A DNA stretch of 64,000 nucleotides from a bacterium D16-56 (GTDB lineage: Bacteria; Bacillota; Clostridia; Lachnospirales; Lachnospiraceae): contig RAYY01000002.1 of assembly GCA_003611875.1 (NCBI GenBank), forward strand, positions 124,001 through 188,000. Direction: 5' to 3'. A model generated the notes under the pieces. It saw nothing but the letters and a program-made list of their open reading frames with translations. It ran no database searches and had not been told where the DNA came from. The position numbers were made by a program, and so were the translations under genes. Position 1 is the first letter of the stretch, and the number at the start of each line of letters is the position of its first letter. Shown here one piece after another: positions 35,572-45,023 of the stretch.

Positions 35572-36282
35572 TCACCCTCTGTCAGCGTCCTCAAACAGCT
35601 CCCCATACCCTTCAATAAAATAATCTGCCATCCCCATCTTTTCATCCCGCATATAAGCAGAATATGCATCCTCCACCGCACACACGGTCATCCCGGCTGC
35701 TTTCCCCGCCGCAATCCCTGCAGGCACATCCTCAAACACCATACACCGGTTTGGCTCCGCAGCAAGCTGCCTGGCCACATAAAGATAAATATCCGGCGCC
35801 GGTTTTCCCGCAGCCACCTCACAGGCTGTGGCAATCACCTGAAAATAATTCCGGATCCCCAGACTATCCAGCACCACATCCACCATTTCCCTTCCATTGC
35901 TGGTGGCGATTCCGGCCCGAATCCCAGACTCTTTTAAGAACTCCAAAAGCTGCCTGGCCCCATCCTTTAACGGAACCTCTGACCGATACTTTTCAATACT
36001 CATTTCCACCCAGGTATCCTTGATCTTTTCCAGGGAATCCAAAATCCCAAACTCCTTTTTAAAATAAACCGCAGTCTCGGAAAAACTCATTCCCTCGATT
36101 TTTCTCTGCAGATGAGGCGGATATTCGTGACCGTGCCTGCCTAAATATTCAATGTCAATGGCCTTCCACATCCACATAGAATCCACCAGTGTGCCGTCCA
36201 GATCAAAAATCACCGCATCCTTGTGGGAAAGCTCCCGGAGCACCCTCTGTCCGTCGCTCCTCCCCCTTCCATCCATTGCCAT
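35572..36282 (-). CDS. HAD-IA hydrolase (beta-phosphoglucomutase-like)
   Basis: The motifs are the nucleophile VIFDLDGTLVDSM, motif II GIATSNGREM, motif III Lys in AGKPAPDIY, and motif IV VFEDVPAGIAAGKAAGM. The cap after motif I is the four-helix type of phosphoglucomutase/phosphatase members. The substrate is unknown. The start at ATG 36282 follows GGGGCAGGAAG; the frame also has ATG 36324 with a more distant site. It is 34 bp upstream of the YgiQ start on the same strand. Confidence 0.8.
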   Translation of the reverse strand: MAMDGRGRSDGQRVLRELSHKDAVIFDLDGTLVDSMWMWKAIDIEYLGRHGHEYPPHLQRKIEGMSFSETAVYFKKEFGILDSLEKIKDTWVEMSIEKYRSEVPLKDGARQLLEFLKESGIRAGIATSNGREMVDVVLDSLGIRNYFQVIATACEVAAGKPAPDIYLYVARQLAAEPNRCMVFEDVPAGIAAGKAAGMTVCAVEDAYSAYMRDEKMGMADYFIEGYGELFEDADRG

Positions 36283-36450
36283 CTTCCTGCCCCTTTCTTC
36301 TTCCTTTGCCGCTTTTTTATACATGCTTGGTATCTTTTTTCTCCTTTTGAGGAGAATTTTCTTTCTGCCCTGCCATCCCTTCTCCTTGTTTAGCGGAAAT
36401 TTCTTTCCACGCCGTCGGTTTTCTCCCTTTTTGGCTGAATTTCCTCTCAG

Positions 36451-37221
36451 CTATATCCTTTCTTCCCTCTGTTTAACTGAATTTTCTCTCAGCGCCTCCA
36501 CTTCTTCCTCCGTAAGTCTCCGGTACTGTCCCGGCGAGAGTCCTTCGTCCAAAGTCAGTGTCCCAAAAGACACCCTTTTTAAATATTCCACCTGACACCC
36601 CAGCACCTGAAACATCCTCTTAACCTGATGGAACTTTCCTTCCTGGATAGTCAAAAAAACCTCGGCCGCCGTTTCCTCCATATTTCCGGCATTTTCACCC
36701 TGACCCACAATCTCCAGCCGTCCCGGCAGCACCTTTGTCCCATCCTCCAGCGTCATTCCCTGGGCCATCGTAAGAGCCGCATCCTTTGGCAGACGCCCTG
36801 ATATCCGGGCATAATACCTTTTATCCACATGCTTTTTAGGCGAAAGCAGCCGATGAGCCAGCTCCCCGTCATTGGTCAGCAAAAGCAGCCCCTCTGTATC
36901 CCGATCCAGCCGTCCCACCGGAAACACATCCCGCCTTCCATCCTCTCCCAAAAGGTCCACTACCGTTCCATACCGCTTGTCTTCTGTAGCAGAAACCACC
37001 CCTTTCGGTTTATTCAACAGAAAATACTCCCATTTCCGGTACAACACCTTCTCCCCATCCAAAGCCACCTGATCCGCATCCGGGTCAATCTTTCTCTTAA
37101 GGGTCTTTTCCACCTGTCCGTTCACCTGGACCCGTCCCTTTTTCCCGGCTTCCTTCACCTGGGAACGGCTTCCCTTTCCCATATCCACCAAAAACTTATC
37201 AAGGCGTATAGTCTCTCCCAT
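36451..37221 (-). CDS. RsuA/RluB-family pseudouridine synthase
   Basis: An S4 domain (about 5-55; IRLDKFLVDMGKGSRSQV) is followed by the synthase core with catalytic Asp in VGRLDRDTEGLLLLTNDG and later KFHQVKRMFQVLGC. The length and RsuA-type motifs are typical. It modifies 16S or 23S rRNA, but the site cannot be read. ATG 37221 overlaps the previous stop (TGATG), favouring it over the ATG at 37236. Confidence 0.88.
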   Translation of the reverse strand: MGETIRLDKFLVDMGKGSRSQVKEAGKKGRVQVNGQVEKTLKRKIDPDADQVALDGEKVLYRKWEYFLLNKPKGVVSATEDKRYGTVVDLLGEDGRRDVFPVGRLDRDTEGLLLLTNDGELAHRLLSPKKHVDKRYYARISGRLPKDAALTMAQGMTLEDGTKVLPGRLEIVGQGENAGNMEETAAEVFLTIQEGKFHQVKRMFQVLGCQVEYLKRVSFGTLTLDEGLSPGQYRRLTEEEVEALRENSVKQREERI

Positions 37222-38729
37222 CACTGCCACCGCCATCCCGGATAATATTTATTTTTCAGTCCGTTTCCTCCTGACTTGGCCCAGCCAAGCGGGAATCGGT
37301 CCACACAGACCAGGACCCAGCCTTTGGGAAGCTGCTCATGCTCTTTGAAAACAAGACTCTCCCCTTTCAGATACCGGATCACACGGTCATCCTCTCTTTT
37401 CATAGACAAGGTTCTGGCAAACGCTCCCTCATGCAGGGTCATGGCCATAGCCTGAGACGGCTCGAACCTGCCCCGCTTTATGCTTCCCACGAAAAGCCCT
37501 GTCCTTAGAAAGCGCAGGTGCCAATTTCTGTCAAAGACTTCCGGAAGCACATACACCTGTCCTTCCTGCACCATCATCCTTTCCCTGTCCAAGGGTTCGG
37601 AAAGCAGCTTTTCCCACTCCGAAAAATCACTTTCCCTCTCCAGCCAAAATACTGCCTCCCTTCCGGTCAGCCATTGTCTCTTTCTTCCGTCTGGCCCCTC
37701 TCCCCAATTTCTGGTTTTCTTTCCGCCGTCTTTCCTTTTTTCCAATGCTCCGATTCTACCGGCGCCAGTTTCCCCTTCCTGCGGCACTCCGATCCGTCCG
37801 GTACCGTCCTCCCCTCCTCCTTCCATCCCCGCCTTCCGTCTTCCGTCTGCTCTTTTCCTCAGCAGCGCCGCAAAATGCCCCTCTCCCCATACCTTATGGG
37901 GAAACAGCCGGATCACCGGCTTTCCGTCCGTCCCGCCGGATGCCCCGTTCCAAAGCTGTACCGGAACCAGCTCCAGCTTTGGTTCCTGCTCCAAAATCCA
38001 GTCAACCGTCCCCTCATTCTCCTCCACCGAAAAGGTACAGGTAGAATACACCAGCTCCCCTCCTGGCTTCAGCATTCTCACTGCCTGTCTCAGGATCTCC
38101 CTCTGAAGGGGTACATAACACTCCGGCCCTCTCTCCGTCCAGCTTTTCACCAGCTCCGGCTCCTTTCGGAACATCCCTTCCCCAGAACAGGGAGCATCCA
38201 CCAGAATCTTATCAAAATATTCCCCAAACACCTTTGCCAATGTTTCCGGTTCTTCAGCCGTCACACAAACATTTCCGATTCCTGCCATCTCCAGATTCTT
38301 CAAAAGAGCCTTGGCCCGCGATGCGCTGATATCATTGGCTACCAAAAGCCCTTTTCCCGAAAGCCTGGCTCCCAGCTCTGTGCTTTTCCCTCCCGGCGCA
38401 GCACACAGATCCAAAACCCTCTGCCCCGGCTCTGCCTTGAGAATCGCCGCCGGAGCCATGGCACTGGGCTCCTGAACATAATAAAGCCCTCCGTAATAAT
38501 ACACATCCTTTGCCGGGCGGCTTCCCTGCTCACCATAATAACCATTCTCGTTCCAGGGCACCCTTTTTACCTTCCAGGGACAGATCCTTTCCCATTCCTC
38601 CCTGTCAAGCTTGGCCGGATTTATCCGAATCCCTGTCGCCGGAGCCTGTCCATAAGACTCCAGCCACGGATCATACTCCTCTCCCAGCAGTCCTCTCATT
38701 CTCTGAAGAAAATCCTCCGGCAATCTCAT
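37221..38729 (-). CDS. RsmF/NOL1-type rRNA cytosine-C5 methyltransferase
   Basis: Motifs of the SAM-binding core are LDLCAAPGGKS, NDISASRAK and the catalytic pair in DAPCSGEGMFRKE (motif IV) and YSTCTFSVEENEG (motif VI). The C-terminal RsmF-type RNA-binding domain (about 390-500) ends LGWAKSGGNGLKNKYYP. A Gly/Lys/Arg-rich insert of about 60 residues (RKAGMEGGGEDGTGRIG and on) lies between core and RNA domain. It acts on rRNA, probably 16S. ATG 38729 follows AAGGGGAATAAGG. The start lies inside the last codons of the LysR gene (59-bp overlap). Confidence 0.88.
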   Translation of the reverse strand: MRLPEDFLQRMRGLLGEEYDPWLESYGQAPATGIRINPAKLDREEWERICPWKVKRVPWNENGYYGEQGSRPAKDVYYYGGLYYVQEPSAMAPAAILKAEPGQRVLDLCAAPGGKSTELGARLSGKGLLVANDISASRAKALLKNLEMAGIGNVCVTAEEPETLAKVFGEYFDKILVDAPCSGEGMFRKEPELVKSWTERGPECYVPLQREILRQAVRMLKPGGELVYSTCTFSVEENEGTVDWILEQEPKLELVPVQLWNGASGGTDGKPVIRLFPHKVWGEGHFAALLRKRADGRRKAGMEGGGEDGTGRIGVPQEGETGAGRIGALEKRKDGGKKTRNWGEGPDGRKRQWLTGREAVFWLERESDFSEWEKLLSEPLDRERMMVQEGQVYVLPEVFDRNWHLRFLRTGLFVGSIKRGRFEPSQAMAMTLHEGAFARTLSMKREDDRVIRYLKGESLVFKEHEQLPKGWVLVCVDRFPLGWAKSGGNGLKNKYYPGWRWQ

Positions 38730-39624
38730 CCTTATTCCCCTTTCCCTCAACCCCCATACAAAACTCCATCACCCTCTCCATGGACGGCGACACCCATTTA
38801 TCCCTGTGATACAGCACCTGCTTCCACACCTCCACCTGAAAATCCCTTACATCCAGGTATACCATCTTTCCTTCCCTGACAGCCTCAGCCGTAGCATAAT
38901 CCGGCAGAAAAGAAATTCCCAGTCCCTGTCTCACCATCTGGCAGATCAAGTCCGTGTTCCCAATCTCCAAAACCGGCGATACCTCCAGCGAAAGGGCAGC
39001 CAGCCGTTCATCCATAAGCCGCCGGTAGCTCATCCCTTTCTCCGTCAAAATAAACGGCTCCCCCAGAATCTCTCCGATGGATAACCCCTTTTTCCCTGCC
39101 CAGAAGGAATCTGCCCCTGCCACAAAATGCACATCAAACCGTTCCTCTTCGGCGATCACATATTCCATATTGTAGATATGCTTATCCAGGGTCAGAACCA
39201 GATCCACCTCATTATGATCCAGCAGCCGAAACATTTCCTCGGTTCCCACTGCCCGGATCTTCAGCGTAATATCCGGATAATGGCAGCGGAAATCCCGAAA
39301 ATCCTCCCACAGAAGCGGTTTCACCAGAGAATCTGCCATGGCAAGCCGGATATGGCCGCCCACCTTGGCGTCCGAGCGGATCGCCGCTTCCATCTCCTGG
39401 GTCATCCGTCTTACACCATGGGCATACCGCAGCATCTCCCGCCCCTTTTCCGTCAGGGAAATATTGTGGCTGATCCTCTCAAACAATTGGATTTTCCACT
39501 CCTCCTCCAGCTGCCTGATCTGAAAAGACACGGTTGACTGAGAATATCCCAGGATCCTGGCTGCCTTTGTAAAGCTGCTCATCTCTGCCACCTGGATGAA
39601 CGTATTTAAATTTTTTAAGTCCAT
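38671..39624 (-). CDS. LysR-family transcriptional regulator
   Basis: An N-terminal winged helix (SSFTKAARILGYSQSTVSFQ, then LFERISHNISLTEKGREML) and a periplasmic-binding-like effector domain (about 90-300) are complete. It is divergent from an AGCS amino-acid symporter gene, whose promoter bears the dyad ACAAAT-N2-ATTTGT. So control of that symporter in response to its substrate is likely. The last 20 residues (GNKDEIAGGFSSENERTAG) are polar, outside the family and overlap the methyltransferase gene. Confidence 0.85.
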   Translation of the reverse strand: MDLKNLNTFIQVAEMSSFTKAARILGYSQSTVSFQIRQLEEEWKIQLFERISHNISLTEKGREMLRYAHGVRRMTQEMEAAIRSDAKVGGHIRLAMADSLVKPLLWEDFRDFRCHYPDITLKIRAVGTEEMFRLLDHNEVDLVLTLDKHIYNMEYVIAEEERFDVHFVAGADSFWAGKKGLSIGEILGEPFILTEKGMSYRRLMDERLAALSLEVSPVLEIGNTDLICQMVRQGLGISFLPDYATAEAVREGKMVYLDVRDFQVEVWKQVLYHRDKWVSPSMERVMEFCMGVEGKGNKDEIAGGFSSENERTAGRGV

Positions 39625-39721
39625 ATTCCGTCCCCACCTATCATGAACCTTCTCCCATTATTTTGGGATACTTGGACCGCTTCCATCTAAATATTCAATC
39701 ATGCTCATCGTTACTATGAAT

Positions 39722-39750
39722 TTTACAAATACATTTGTCTATTATATACT
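39722..39750 (+). promoter_or_regulatory. Promoter of the AGCS symporter with LysR-type dyad
   Basis: TTTACA (39722-39727), a 17-bp spacer and TATACT (39745-39750). The dyad ACAAAT-AC-ATTTGT (39725-39738) overlaps the -35 box and spacer, a position where a LysR regulator could repress or activate. Confidence 0.55.
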
Positions 39751-39806
39751 AAAACCTGGGAATAATCAATGAAAAGCCCTTACCAAAAGAAAACCAGGAG
39801 GTTCCT

Positions 39807-41201
39807 ATGAATTTGATTACTGCTGTTTACAATCTGCTTTGGGGAGATCTGATCTTTATCCCGCTGCCTGGCGGAGGAAGCGCCGGGCTTTCGCTGCTGG
39901 TGCTGATCTTAATCCCATCCGGCATTTACTTTACCCTGCGCAGCCGCTTTCTCCCTGTGCGCCTGTTCCCTGACATGCTGAAGGTCACTCTGGAAAAAAA
40001 GACCGGAAAATCCTCGGATGCCATTTCCGGACTGCAGGCGCTGATCGTATCCACCGCCACCCGGGTGGGCATGGGAAACCTGGTAGGTGTGGTGGCTGCC
40101 ATCTCCGCAGGCGGCGCCGGGGCAGTCTTCTGGATGTGGGTCACTGCTCTGATCGGCTCCTCCACTGCCTTCATGGAAGCCACCCTGGCACAGCTTTATA
40201 AACAAAAGGATCCCCTTTACGGCGGATACCGAGGCGGTCCGGCGTATTATATCCAACACTTTATTCAGCAGAAAAAAGGTCCCGGCGCACCAGTACGGCG
40301 CAGTCTTCTCGCCATCCTGTTTGCAGTGTCCGGGCTGATCTGCTGGTGCGGAATCAGCCAGGTCATCAGCAACTCCGTGTCCTCGGCATTTGAGAATGCC
40401 TTCCGGATTCCGCCTATCCTCTCCACGATCGTGATGGTCGTCCTGGCTGCTGTTATTGTACTGCGCAAAAATGCCACTGTAAAGGTTCTGGACATTATTG
40501 TTCCGATTATGGCCGGATGCTATTTTTTCATCACCCTGTTTATCATTGTGAAAAACCTGTCTCTGCTTCCCAATGTATTCGGACGCATTTTCTCCGAAGC
40601 CTTCGGTATCCGTCAGGCGGCGGCAGGCGGTCTGGGGGCTGTGATCATGAATGGGGTAAAACGAGGGCTGTTTTCCAATGAAGCCGGATCCGGCTCTGCC
40701 CCCTGCGCTGCTGCTGCCGCCGACATCAGTCATCCTGCCAAGGAAGGGCTTTTACAGGCTTTCGGCGTATTTATCGACACTATTGTGATCTGCAGCTGTT
40801 CTGCCATGATTATGCTGCTGGCGCCCGAGGATCTGACCTTTGGCCTTGGAGGCATGGATCTTCTCCAAACTGCCATGGCACACCATCTTGGCTCTTTCGG
40901 AGTGGTTTTCATTGCTGTTACCTTGTGGCTGTTCAGCTATTCCACCTTTATCGGGATCCTGTTTTATGCCCGCTCCAATGTGGCCTATTTGTTTGGGGAT
41001 AACTGGCTGTCTCAGACCCTTTATAAGATTCTGGCTCTTGTCATGCTTTTTATCGGCGGGCTTGCCGCCTATACATTTGTGTGGGATCTGGGAGATGTGG
41101 GCGTGGGACTTATGACGGTTTTCAACATGATGGTTCTTCTCCCCATGTCCAAAGAGGCAATCCTTTCCTTAAAGGAATACGAAAACAAAATTTCATCGTA
41201 A
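39807..41201 (+). CDS. AGCS-family sodium:alanine/glycine symporter
   Basis: The 464-residue protein has about eleven membrane helices and the family signatures VSTATRVGMGNLVGVVAAIS, GGPAYYIQ and GLFSNEAGSGSAPCAAAAAD. It couples Na+ or H+ to import of alanine, glycine or a related small amino acid at the cytoplasmic membrane. CCAGGAGG precedes the ATG. A LysR regulator is divergent. An Rrf2 gene follows after its own promoter. It is full length with no unusual residues noted. Confidence 0.9.
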   Translation: MNLITAVYNLLWGDLIFIPLPGGGSAGLSLLVLILIPSGIYFTLRSRFLPVRLFPDMLKVTLEKKTGKSSDAISGLQALIVSTATRVGMGNLVGVVAAISAGGAGAVFWMWVTALIGSSTAFMEATLAQLYKQKDPLYGGYRGGPAYYIQHFIQQKKGPGAPVRRSLLAILFAVSGLICWCGISQVISNSVSSAFENAFRIPPILSTIVMVVLAAVIVLRKNATVKVLDIIVPIMAGCYFFITLFIIVKNLSLLPNVFGRIFSEAFGIRQAAAGGLGAVIMNGVKRGLFSNEAGSGSAPCAAAAADISHPAKEGLLQAFGVFIDTIVICSCSAMIMLLAPEDLTFGLGGMDLLQTAMAHHLGSFGVVFIAVTLWLFSYSTFIGILFYARSNVAYLFGDNWLSQTLYKILALVMLFIGGLAAYTFVWDLGDVGVGLMTVFNMMVLLPMSKEAILSLKEYENKISS

Positions 41202-41209
41202 GGATACTG

Positions 41210-41238
41210 TTTACTTTTGGCAGATTTTTTTGTACAAT
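41210..41238 (+). promoter_or_regulatory. Promoter of the IscR-like gene
   Basis: TTTACT (41210-41215), a 17-bp spacer and TACAAT (41233-41238), about 53 bp before the ATG. It separates this gene from the symporter upstream. Confidence 0.5.
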
Positions 41239-41290
41239 GGTAATGTAAGCTACCACATACACTTGCCCAACGGATAAGGAGAGTGGAAGT

Positions 41291-41722
41291 ATGAAAATTT
41301 CTACCAAGGGGCGGTACGCCCTGCGCATGATGATTGAGTTTGGTATGAACCTGGATCAATGTACCAAGATCAGCCAGGTAGCTGCCCGACAGGGCATATC
41401 TGACAAGTACCTGGAACAGATCGTAACCCTGCTGCATCGTGCCGGATACGTCCGCAGCAGCCGAGGCGCACAGGGAGGCTATATGCTGACCCGGAAGCCA
41501 GAGGAATACACGGTAGGCATGATTCTCCGCCAGGTTGAAGGCAGCCTTTCCCCGGTTCCTTGTCTGGACGGCGAGAGCAACCAATGCGAGCGTGCTTCTT
41601 ACTGTGCGGCGCTGACATTCTGGCAGCAGCTGAAGGATGCCATTGATCAGACAGTTGACAGCGTAACCTTGGCAGATCTGGTTGAGGAACAGAAAAAACG
41701 GCCTCACGACAACCTAATGTGA
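41291..41722 (+). CDS. Rrf2-family regulator with IscR-like cysteines
   Basis: The 143-residue protein opens MKISTKGRYALRMMIEF and has a winged helix with ISQVAARQGISDKYLEQIV and wing RGAQGGYML. Cys91, Cys99 and Cys105 lie where IscR has its three cluster ligands (92, 98, 104), so it probably binds an Fe-S cluster and senses iron-sulfur or redox status. No isc or suf genes are in the window, so its targets lie elsewhere. TcdA follows 46 bp downstream, probably co-transcribed. Confidence 0.85.
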   Translation: MKISTKGRYALRMMIEFGMNLDQCTKISQVAARQGISDKYLEQIVTLLHRAGYVRSSRGAQGGYMLTRKPEEYTVGMILRQVEGSLSPVPCLDGESNQCERASYCAALTFWQQLKDAIDQTVDSVTLADLVEEQKKRPHDNLM

Positions 41723-41768
41723 ACATGACCGACGAATAAAACATAATGTAAAATTCAAGGAGTGCAGC

Positions 41769-42521
41769 ATGCATGAATTTTCCAGAACAGAACGGTTAAT
41801 CGGAACCGAAAACCAACAGCGTCTTGCCGACGCCTCCATCGCCGTATTTGGCGTTGGGGGCGTCGGCTCTCACTGTATTGAAGCACTGGCCCGGTGCGGC
41901 GTGGGACACCTGATTCTTATAGACAATGATGTAGTCACCCTGACCAACATCAACCGTCAGAGCATTGCCTGCCACAGCACCTTAGGACTTCCCAAAGTCC
42001 AGGTCATGAAGGACCGGATTCATGATATTAATCCCGGCGCACAGGTCGATACCTTTCAGACCTTTGTCCTGCCGGAAACCTTAGACCCTCTGATGGCTGC
42101 CATAGGTTCTGTGGATTATCTGATCGATGCCATTGACACGGTATCCGCAAAGCTTGCCATCGCACAGTTTGCCCATGATAAAGGACTCTCTCTGATCTCC
42201 TCCATGGGAACCGGCAATAAGCTTCACGGAGAACTGTTTGAGATCACAGACATTTCCAAGACCTCGGTCTGCCCTTTATGCCGCGTTATGCGCCGGGAGC
42301 TGAAAAAAATGGGGATCCGACATTTAAAGGTTCTCTACTCAAAAGAGCCGCCCACGATCCCCATGGCTGCCTTGGGGGAAAATGACGGCAGGGAAGCTGC
42401 TGACAGCGCTTTGGCAGCAGGCTCCCTTCGTCCTGTCCCGGGAAGCATCTCCTTTGTTCCTCCGGCCGCAGGACTTTTGATTGCCGGCGAGGTGGTGCGA
42501 GAGCTTTTGAAGCTCTCATAG
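41769..42521 (+). CDS. tcdA: tRNA threonylcarbamoyladenosine dehydratase
   Basis: The ThiF/E1-like fold shows the nucleotide loop VFGVGGVGSHCIEALARCG, ligand Asp in LIDNDVVTLTNINRQ and LIDAIDT. TSVCPLCRVMRRELKK and the family end GSISFVPPAAGLLIAGEVVR are as in TcdA/CsdL. It uses ATP to cyclise t6A37 of tRNA to ct6A. Its length, 250 residues, is normal. It lies between a regulator and an NSS symporter; the link seems positional only. Confidence 0.9.
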   Translation: MHEFSRTERLIGTENQQRLADASIAVFGVGGVGSHCIEALARCGVGHLILIDNDVVTLTNINRQSIACHSTLGLPKVQVMKDRIHDINPGAQVDTFQTFVLPETLDPLMAAIGSVDYLIDAIDTVSAKLAIAQFAHDKGLSLISSMGTGNKLHGELFEITDISKTSVCPLCRVMRRELKKMGIRHLKVLYSKEPPTIPMAALGENDGREAADSALAAGSLRPVPGSISFVPPAAGLLIAGEVVRELLKLS

Positions 42522-42592
42522 AGATGATGCAGGCCGCTGCCGGTTCTTCCATCAAGCAGCTAAGAAATATTCAAACTACAACAGGGGGTAAC

Positions 42593-43927
42593 ATGAATAT
42601 GAAATCTACCAACAAATGGGCAAGCAAAATGGGCTTTATTCTGGCTACCGCCGGAGCTGCCATCGGGCTGGGGAACCTGTGGAAATTCCCCTATCTCATG
42701 GGACGCAACGGCGGTTTCCCTTTTCTTGCCGCCTATCTTTTTTTCATCTGTCTTTTGGGCATTCCGGTCATGATCACCGAGATGTCCCTGGGCCGAAAGA
42801 CCGGACACAATCCGGTTCTGGCCTATGACACCGTGCATCCCCGCGCACGGATTGCCGGCTGCTTCGGTGTTCTGGCAGCCTTTTTCATCCTATCCTATTA
42901 TGCTGTTATCGGCGGATGGATCATCAAGTATTTCATCAGCTATACCTTTACCTTCCAGGCGCCAAAGGATTTTAACGCCTTTATCGGCCATCCCACAGAG
43001 CCTCTTTTCTGGTTCTTTCTTTTTATGCTTTTTACTGGGTTAATCTGCTATTTCGGCGTAAGCGGAATTGAAAAAGCCAGCAAATTCATGATGCCTGCCC
43101 TTTTTATCATCCTGCTGGCCATTATCCTTCGGGGCGTGACCATGCCGGGGGCATCAGAAGGGCTTGCCTTTATTTTCTCCCCAAAGCTTGGAGATTTTGA
43201 CCTTAATTCTGTCAGCGCTGCCCTGGGACAAGTCTTTTATTCCCTGAGTCTGTGCATGGGAATCACCATTACCTATGGCAGCTATCTTGGCAAGGATGTA
43301 AACATTCCCAAAGGCTGCCTGCAGATTGCCCTTTTGGATACCTGCATGGCTGTACTGGCCGGCATTGCCATCTTTCCGGCCGTATTTTCCTGTGGCCTGG
43401 AACCTGCCTCCGGCCCGGGACTGATCTTTGTCACTCTTCCCAAAGTATTCGAAGCCATGACAGGAGGCGCCGTCTTTGCCGCTTTGTTCTTTTTGCTGGT
43501 ATTGTTTGCCGCTGTCACCAGCGCTGTGGCTCTTTTGGAGGTATCCGTATCCTATGTCATGGGCAGCTGGCACTGGAGCCGGAGGAAATCCGTGCTGGTT
43601 CTGTCAGTAGCAATCTTCCTTCTAGGCGTCCCCAGTTCCTTATCCTTTGGGCCTCTGGCAGAAATCTCGATTTTAAATTACAATCTCTTTGATTTTGTTT
43701 GTATGCTCACCGACAATATTTTCCTGCCCCTTGGCGGAATTTTCATGTGCTATTATATTGGTTGGAAATGGACCCCTGAATTATTAGTGGAAGAAATCAA
43801 TCACAGCGGTAAGCCTTTTCCTCTTGCTAAGCCCTGGCTGTTCTTAATCCGCTTTGTGGTGCCGGTTATGGTAATCATTGTATCCCTGACTGGGTTTTTA
43901 AGTATCTATCATACGGTAAGCGCCTGA
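42593..43927 (+). CDS. NSS-family sodium-dependent amino-acid symporter
   Basis: The 444-residue protein shows the NSS signature at helix 1: FILATAGAAIGLGNLWKFPY, and later GGFPFLAAYL and LGQVFYSLSLCMGITITYGSY (helix 6). About eleven helices are expected, as in bacterial Tyt1/MhsT-type members that lack helix 12. It imports a neutral or aromatic amino acid with Na+. ATG 42593 follows GGGGGTAAC; the frame extends 23 codons upstream without a site. A 21-bp-stem hairpin starts two bases after the stop. Confidence 0.9.
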   Translation: MNMKSTNKWASKMGFILATAGAAIGLGNLWKFPYLMGRNGGFPFLAAYLFFICLLGIPVMITEMSLGRKTGHNPVLAYDTVHPRARIAGCFGVLAAFFILSYYAVIGGWIIKYFISYTFTFQAPKDFNAFIGHPTEPLFWFFLFMLFTGLICYFGVSGIEKASKFMMPALFIILLAIILRGVTMPGASEGLAFIFSPKLGDFDLNSVSAALGQVFYSLSLCMGITITYGSYLGKDVNIPKGCLQIALLDTCMAVLAGIAIFPAVFSCGLEPASGPGLIFVTLPKVFEAMTGGAVFAALFFLLVLFAAVTSAVALLEVSVSYVMGSWHWSRRKSVLVLSVAIFLLGVPSSLSFGPLAEISILNYNLFDFVCMLTDNIFLPLGGIFMCYYIGWKWTPELLVEEINHSGKPFPLAKPWLFLIRFVVPVMVIIVSLTGFLSIYHTVSA

Positions 43928-43928
43928 T

Positions 43929-43990
43929 ACAGCGCTGCCGGAAAATCAGGCCCATAGCGGGCTATGTAACTGATTTTCCGGCGGCGCTGT
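43929..43990 (+). terminator. Large compound hairpin after the NSS symporter gene
   Basis: The 21-nt arms (43929-43949 and 43970-43990), ACAGCGCTGCCGG...ATCAG and its complement, pair with one G-U. The 20-nt apex holds GCCC/GGGC. There is no T-tract (CGAAAAAATCC follows), so it is either an mRNA-protecting hairpin or a terminator of unusual kind. Confidence 0.55.
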
Positions 43991-44027
43991 CGAAAAAATC
44001 CTCTTAAAAAACCCCAGCCCAGAACCA

Positions 44028-44056
44028 TTGTCATCCGCCCCCATTTCTGCTATAGT
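44028..44056 (+). promoter_or_regulatory. Promoter of the secreted protein gene
   Basis: TTGTCA (44028-44033), a 17-bp spacer and TATAGT (44051-44056), 52 bp before the ATG with CAGGAGG. Confidence 0.5.
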
Positions 44057-44108
44057 TAAAATATCCGGTTAATCAAAATCATCATATTTTCACAGGAGGG
44101 ATTCTACC

Positions 44109-45023
44109 ATGAAAAAAATTCTTAAAAAAGCATTATCCACATCCGCTGCCGTCAGCCTGCTGTCGTCTCTGCTTCTGATCACACCCCTTTATGCTGCCGA
44201 GCCAGAGGACCAGACCCCGATTGTAGCCTTTGAATATTGCGGGATCGCGTCTGTTCCGGACAAAATCGGACCGGACGGCGTGCCATATCGGTATCTGCAC
44301 AATGATTTGTTCTATATTGAATATCCTGGCAGCTGGGTCTTTGGCACAAACAGCATCTGCCCCATTGTTTTCTACAATGATTCAGAGGTATCCAAAACCG
44401 TCCATGATTTTGAATCCTTCCATGACACTGCCCTGATCGGCACAGAGGACCAGATCGACCAGTACATACAGGGCGGGGGAATTGACCAGTATTTAAAACA
44501 GGTCCTGCAAATCCAGGACACTGCAGGATATCAGTTTGACACCCAGTCCAAGGAACAGACCATTCTGGTCTATTCTTTGAAAAAGGATGGAGAAACCGTG
44601 GCTTCTGTCATTGTCTGGACTGCCCTTGGAAAGCTGACCATCCGAGATGAACGCTCTGACGTTTCCATGAATCCGGTTCGGGATTATGGACACATTATGG
44701 TTATGCCTGTATCCGACTCCGAAGACTTCAGCTCCATGGAAGCCATCCAGGCATATGTGGACAGCGGGAAGCTTAACGACCGCCTGCATTTAGACACTAC
44801 GTATCTCACATGGACCACAAAGCCATTTGAAACAGAGTATCATACCTATCTTCTGTGTGAAGGCTCCTGTGATTTTTTAAGTACCTCTGTCTATATTCCG
44901 GTAGCGCCCGCAGGCAAAAAGAAATGGATGGTCAGCTTTGATGCATACATAAACAGTGAAATCACCTATAATGCATACCAGATTCGGGAGGATATCATAA
45001 GTACCTTTCAGGTATTAAAATAG
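44109..45023 (+). CDS. Secreted protein of unknown function
   Basis: The 304-residue protein has a Sec signal peptide: basic MKKILKKALSTSA, a hydrophobic core and an AXA-like site at LYAAEP (about residue 30). The mature part is acidic and aromatic-rich (DLFYIEYPGSWVFGTNSICP). It resembles in style small extracellular PsbP/DUF-type domains, but I recognise no family. No lipobox, anchor or repeat is seen. It is transcribed alone, between two strong hairpins. Its last codons form part of the terminator stem. Confidence 0.65.
   Translation: MKKILKKALSTSAAVSLLSSLLLITPLYAAEPEDQTPIVAFEYCGIASVPDKIGPDGVPYRYLHNDLFYIEYPGSWVFGTNSICPIVFYNDSEVSKTVHDFESFHDTALIGTEDQIDQYIQGGGIDQYLKQVLQIQDTAGYQFDTQSKEQTILVYSLKKDGETVASVIVWTALGKLTIRDERSDVSMNPVRDYGHIMVMPVSDSEDFSSMEAIQAYVDSGKLNDRLHLDTTYLTWTTKPFETEYHTYLLCEGSCDFLSTSVYIPVAPAGKKKWMVSFDAYINSEITYNAYQIREDIISTFQVLK

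Noticed and set aside
37518-38879. Plus-strand 453-codon frame
   Set aside because: It is antisense to the RsmF-type methyltransferase gene, Pro/Ser/Leu-rich and without known motifs, as expected of a shadow frame.
39909-40733. Minus-strand 274-codon frame
   Set aside because: It is antisense to the AGCS symporter gene, whose motifs are complete.
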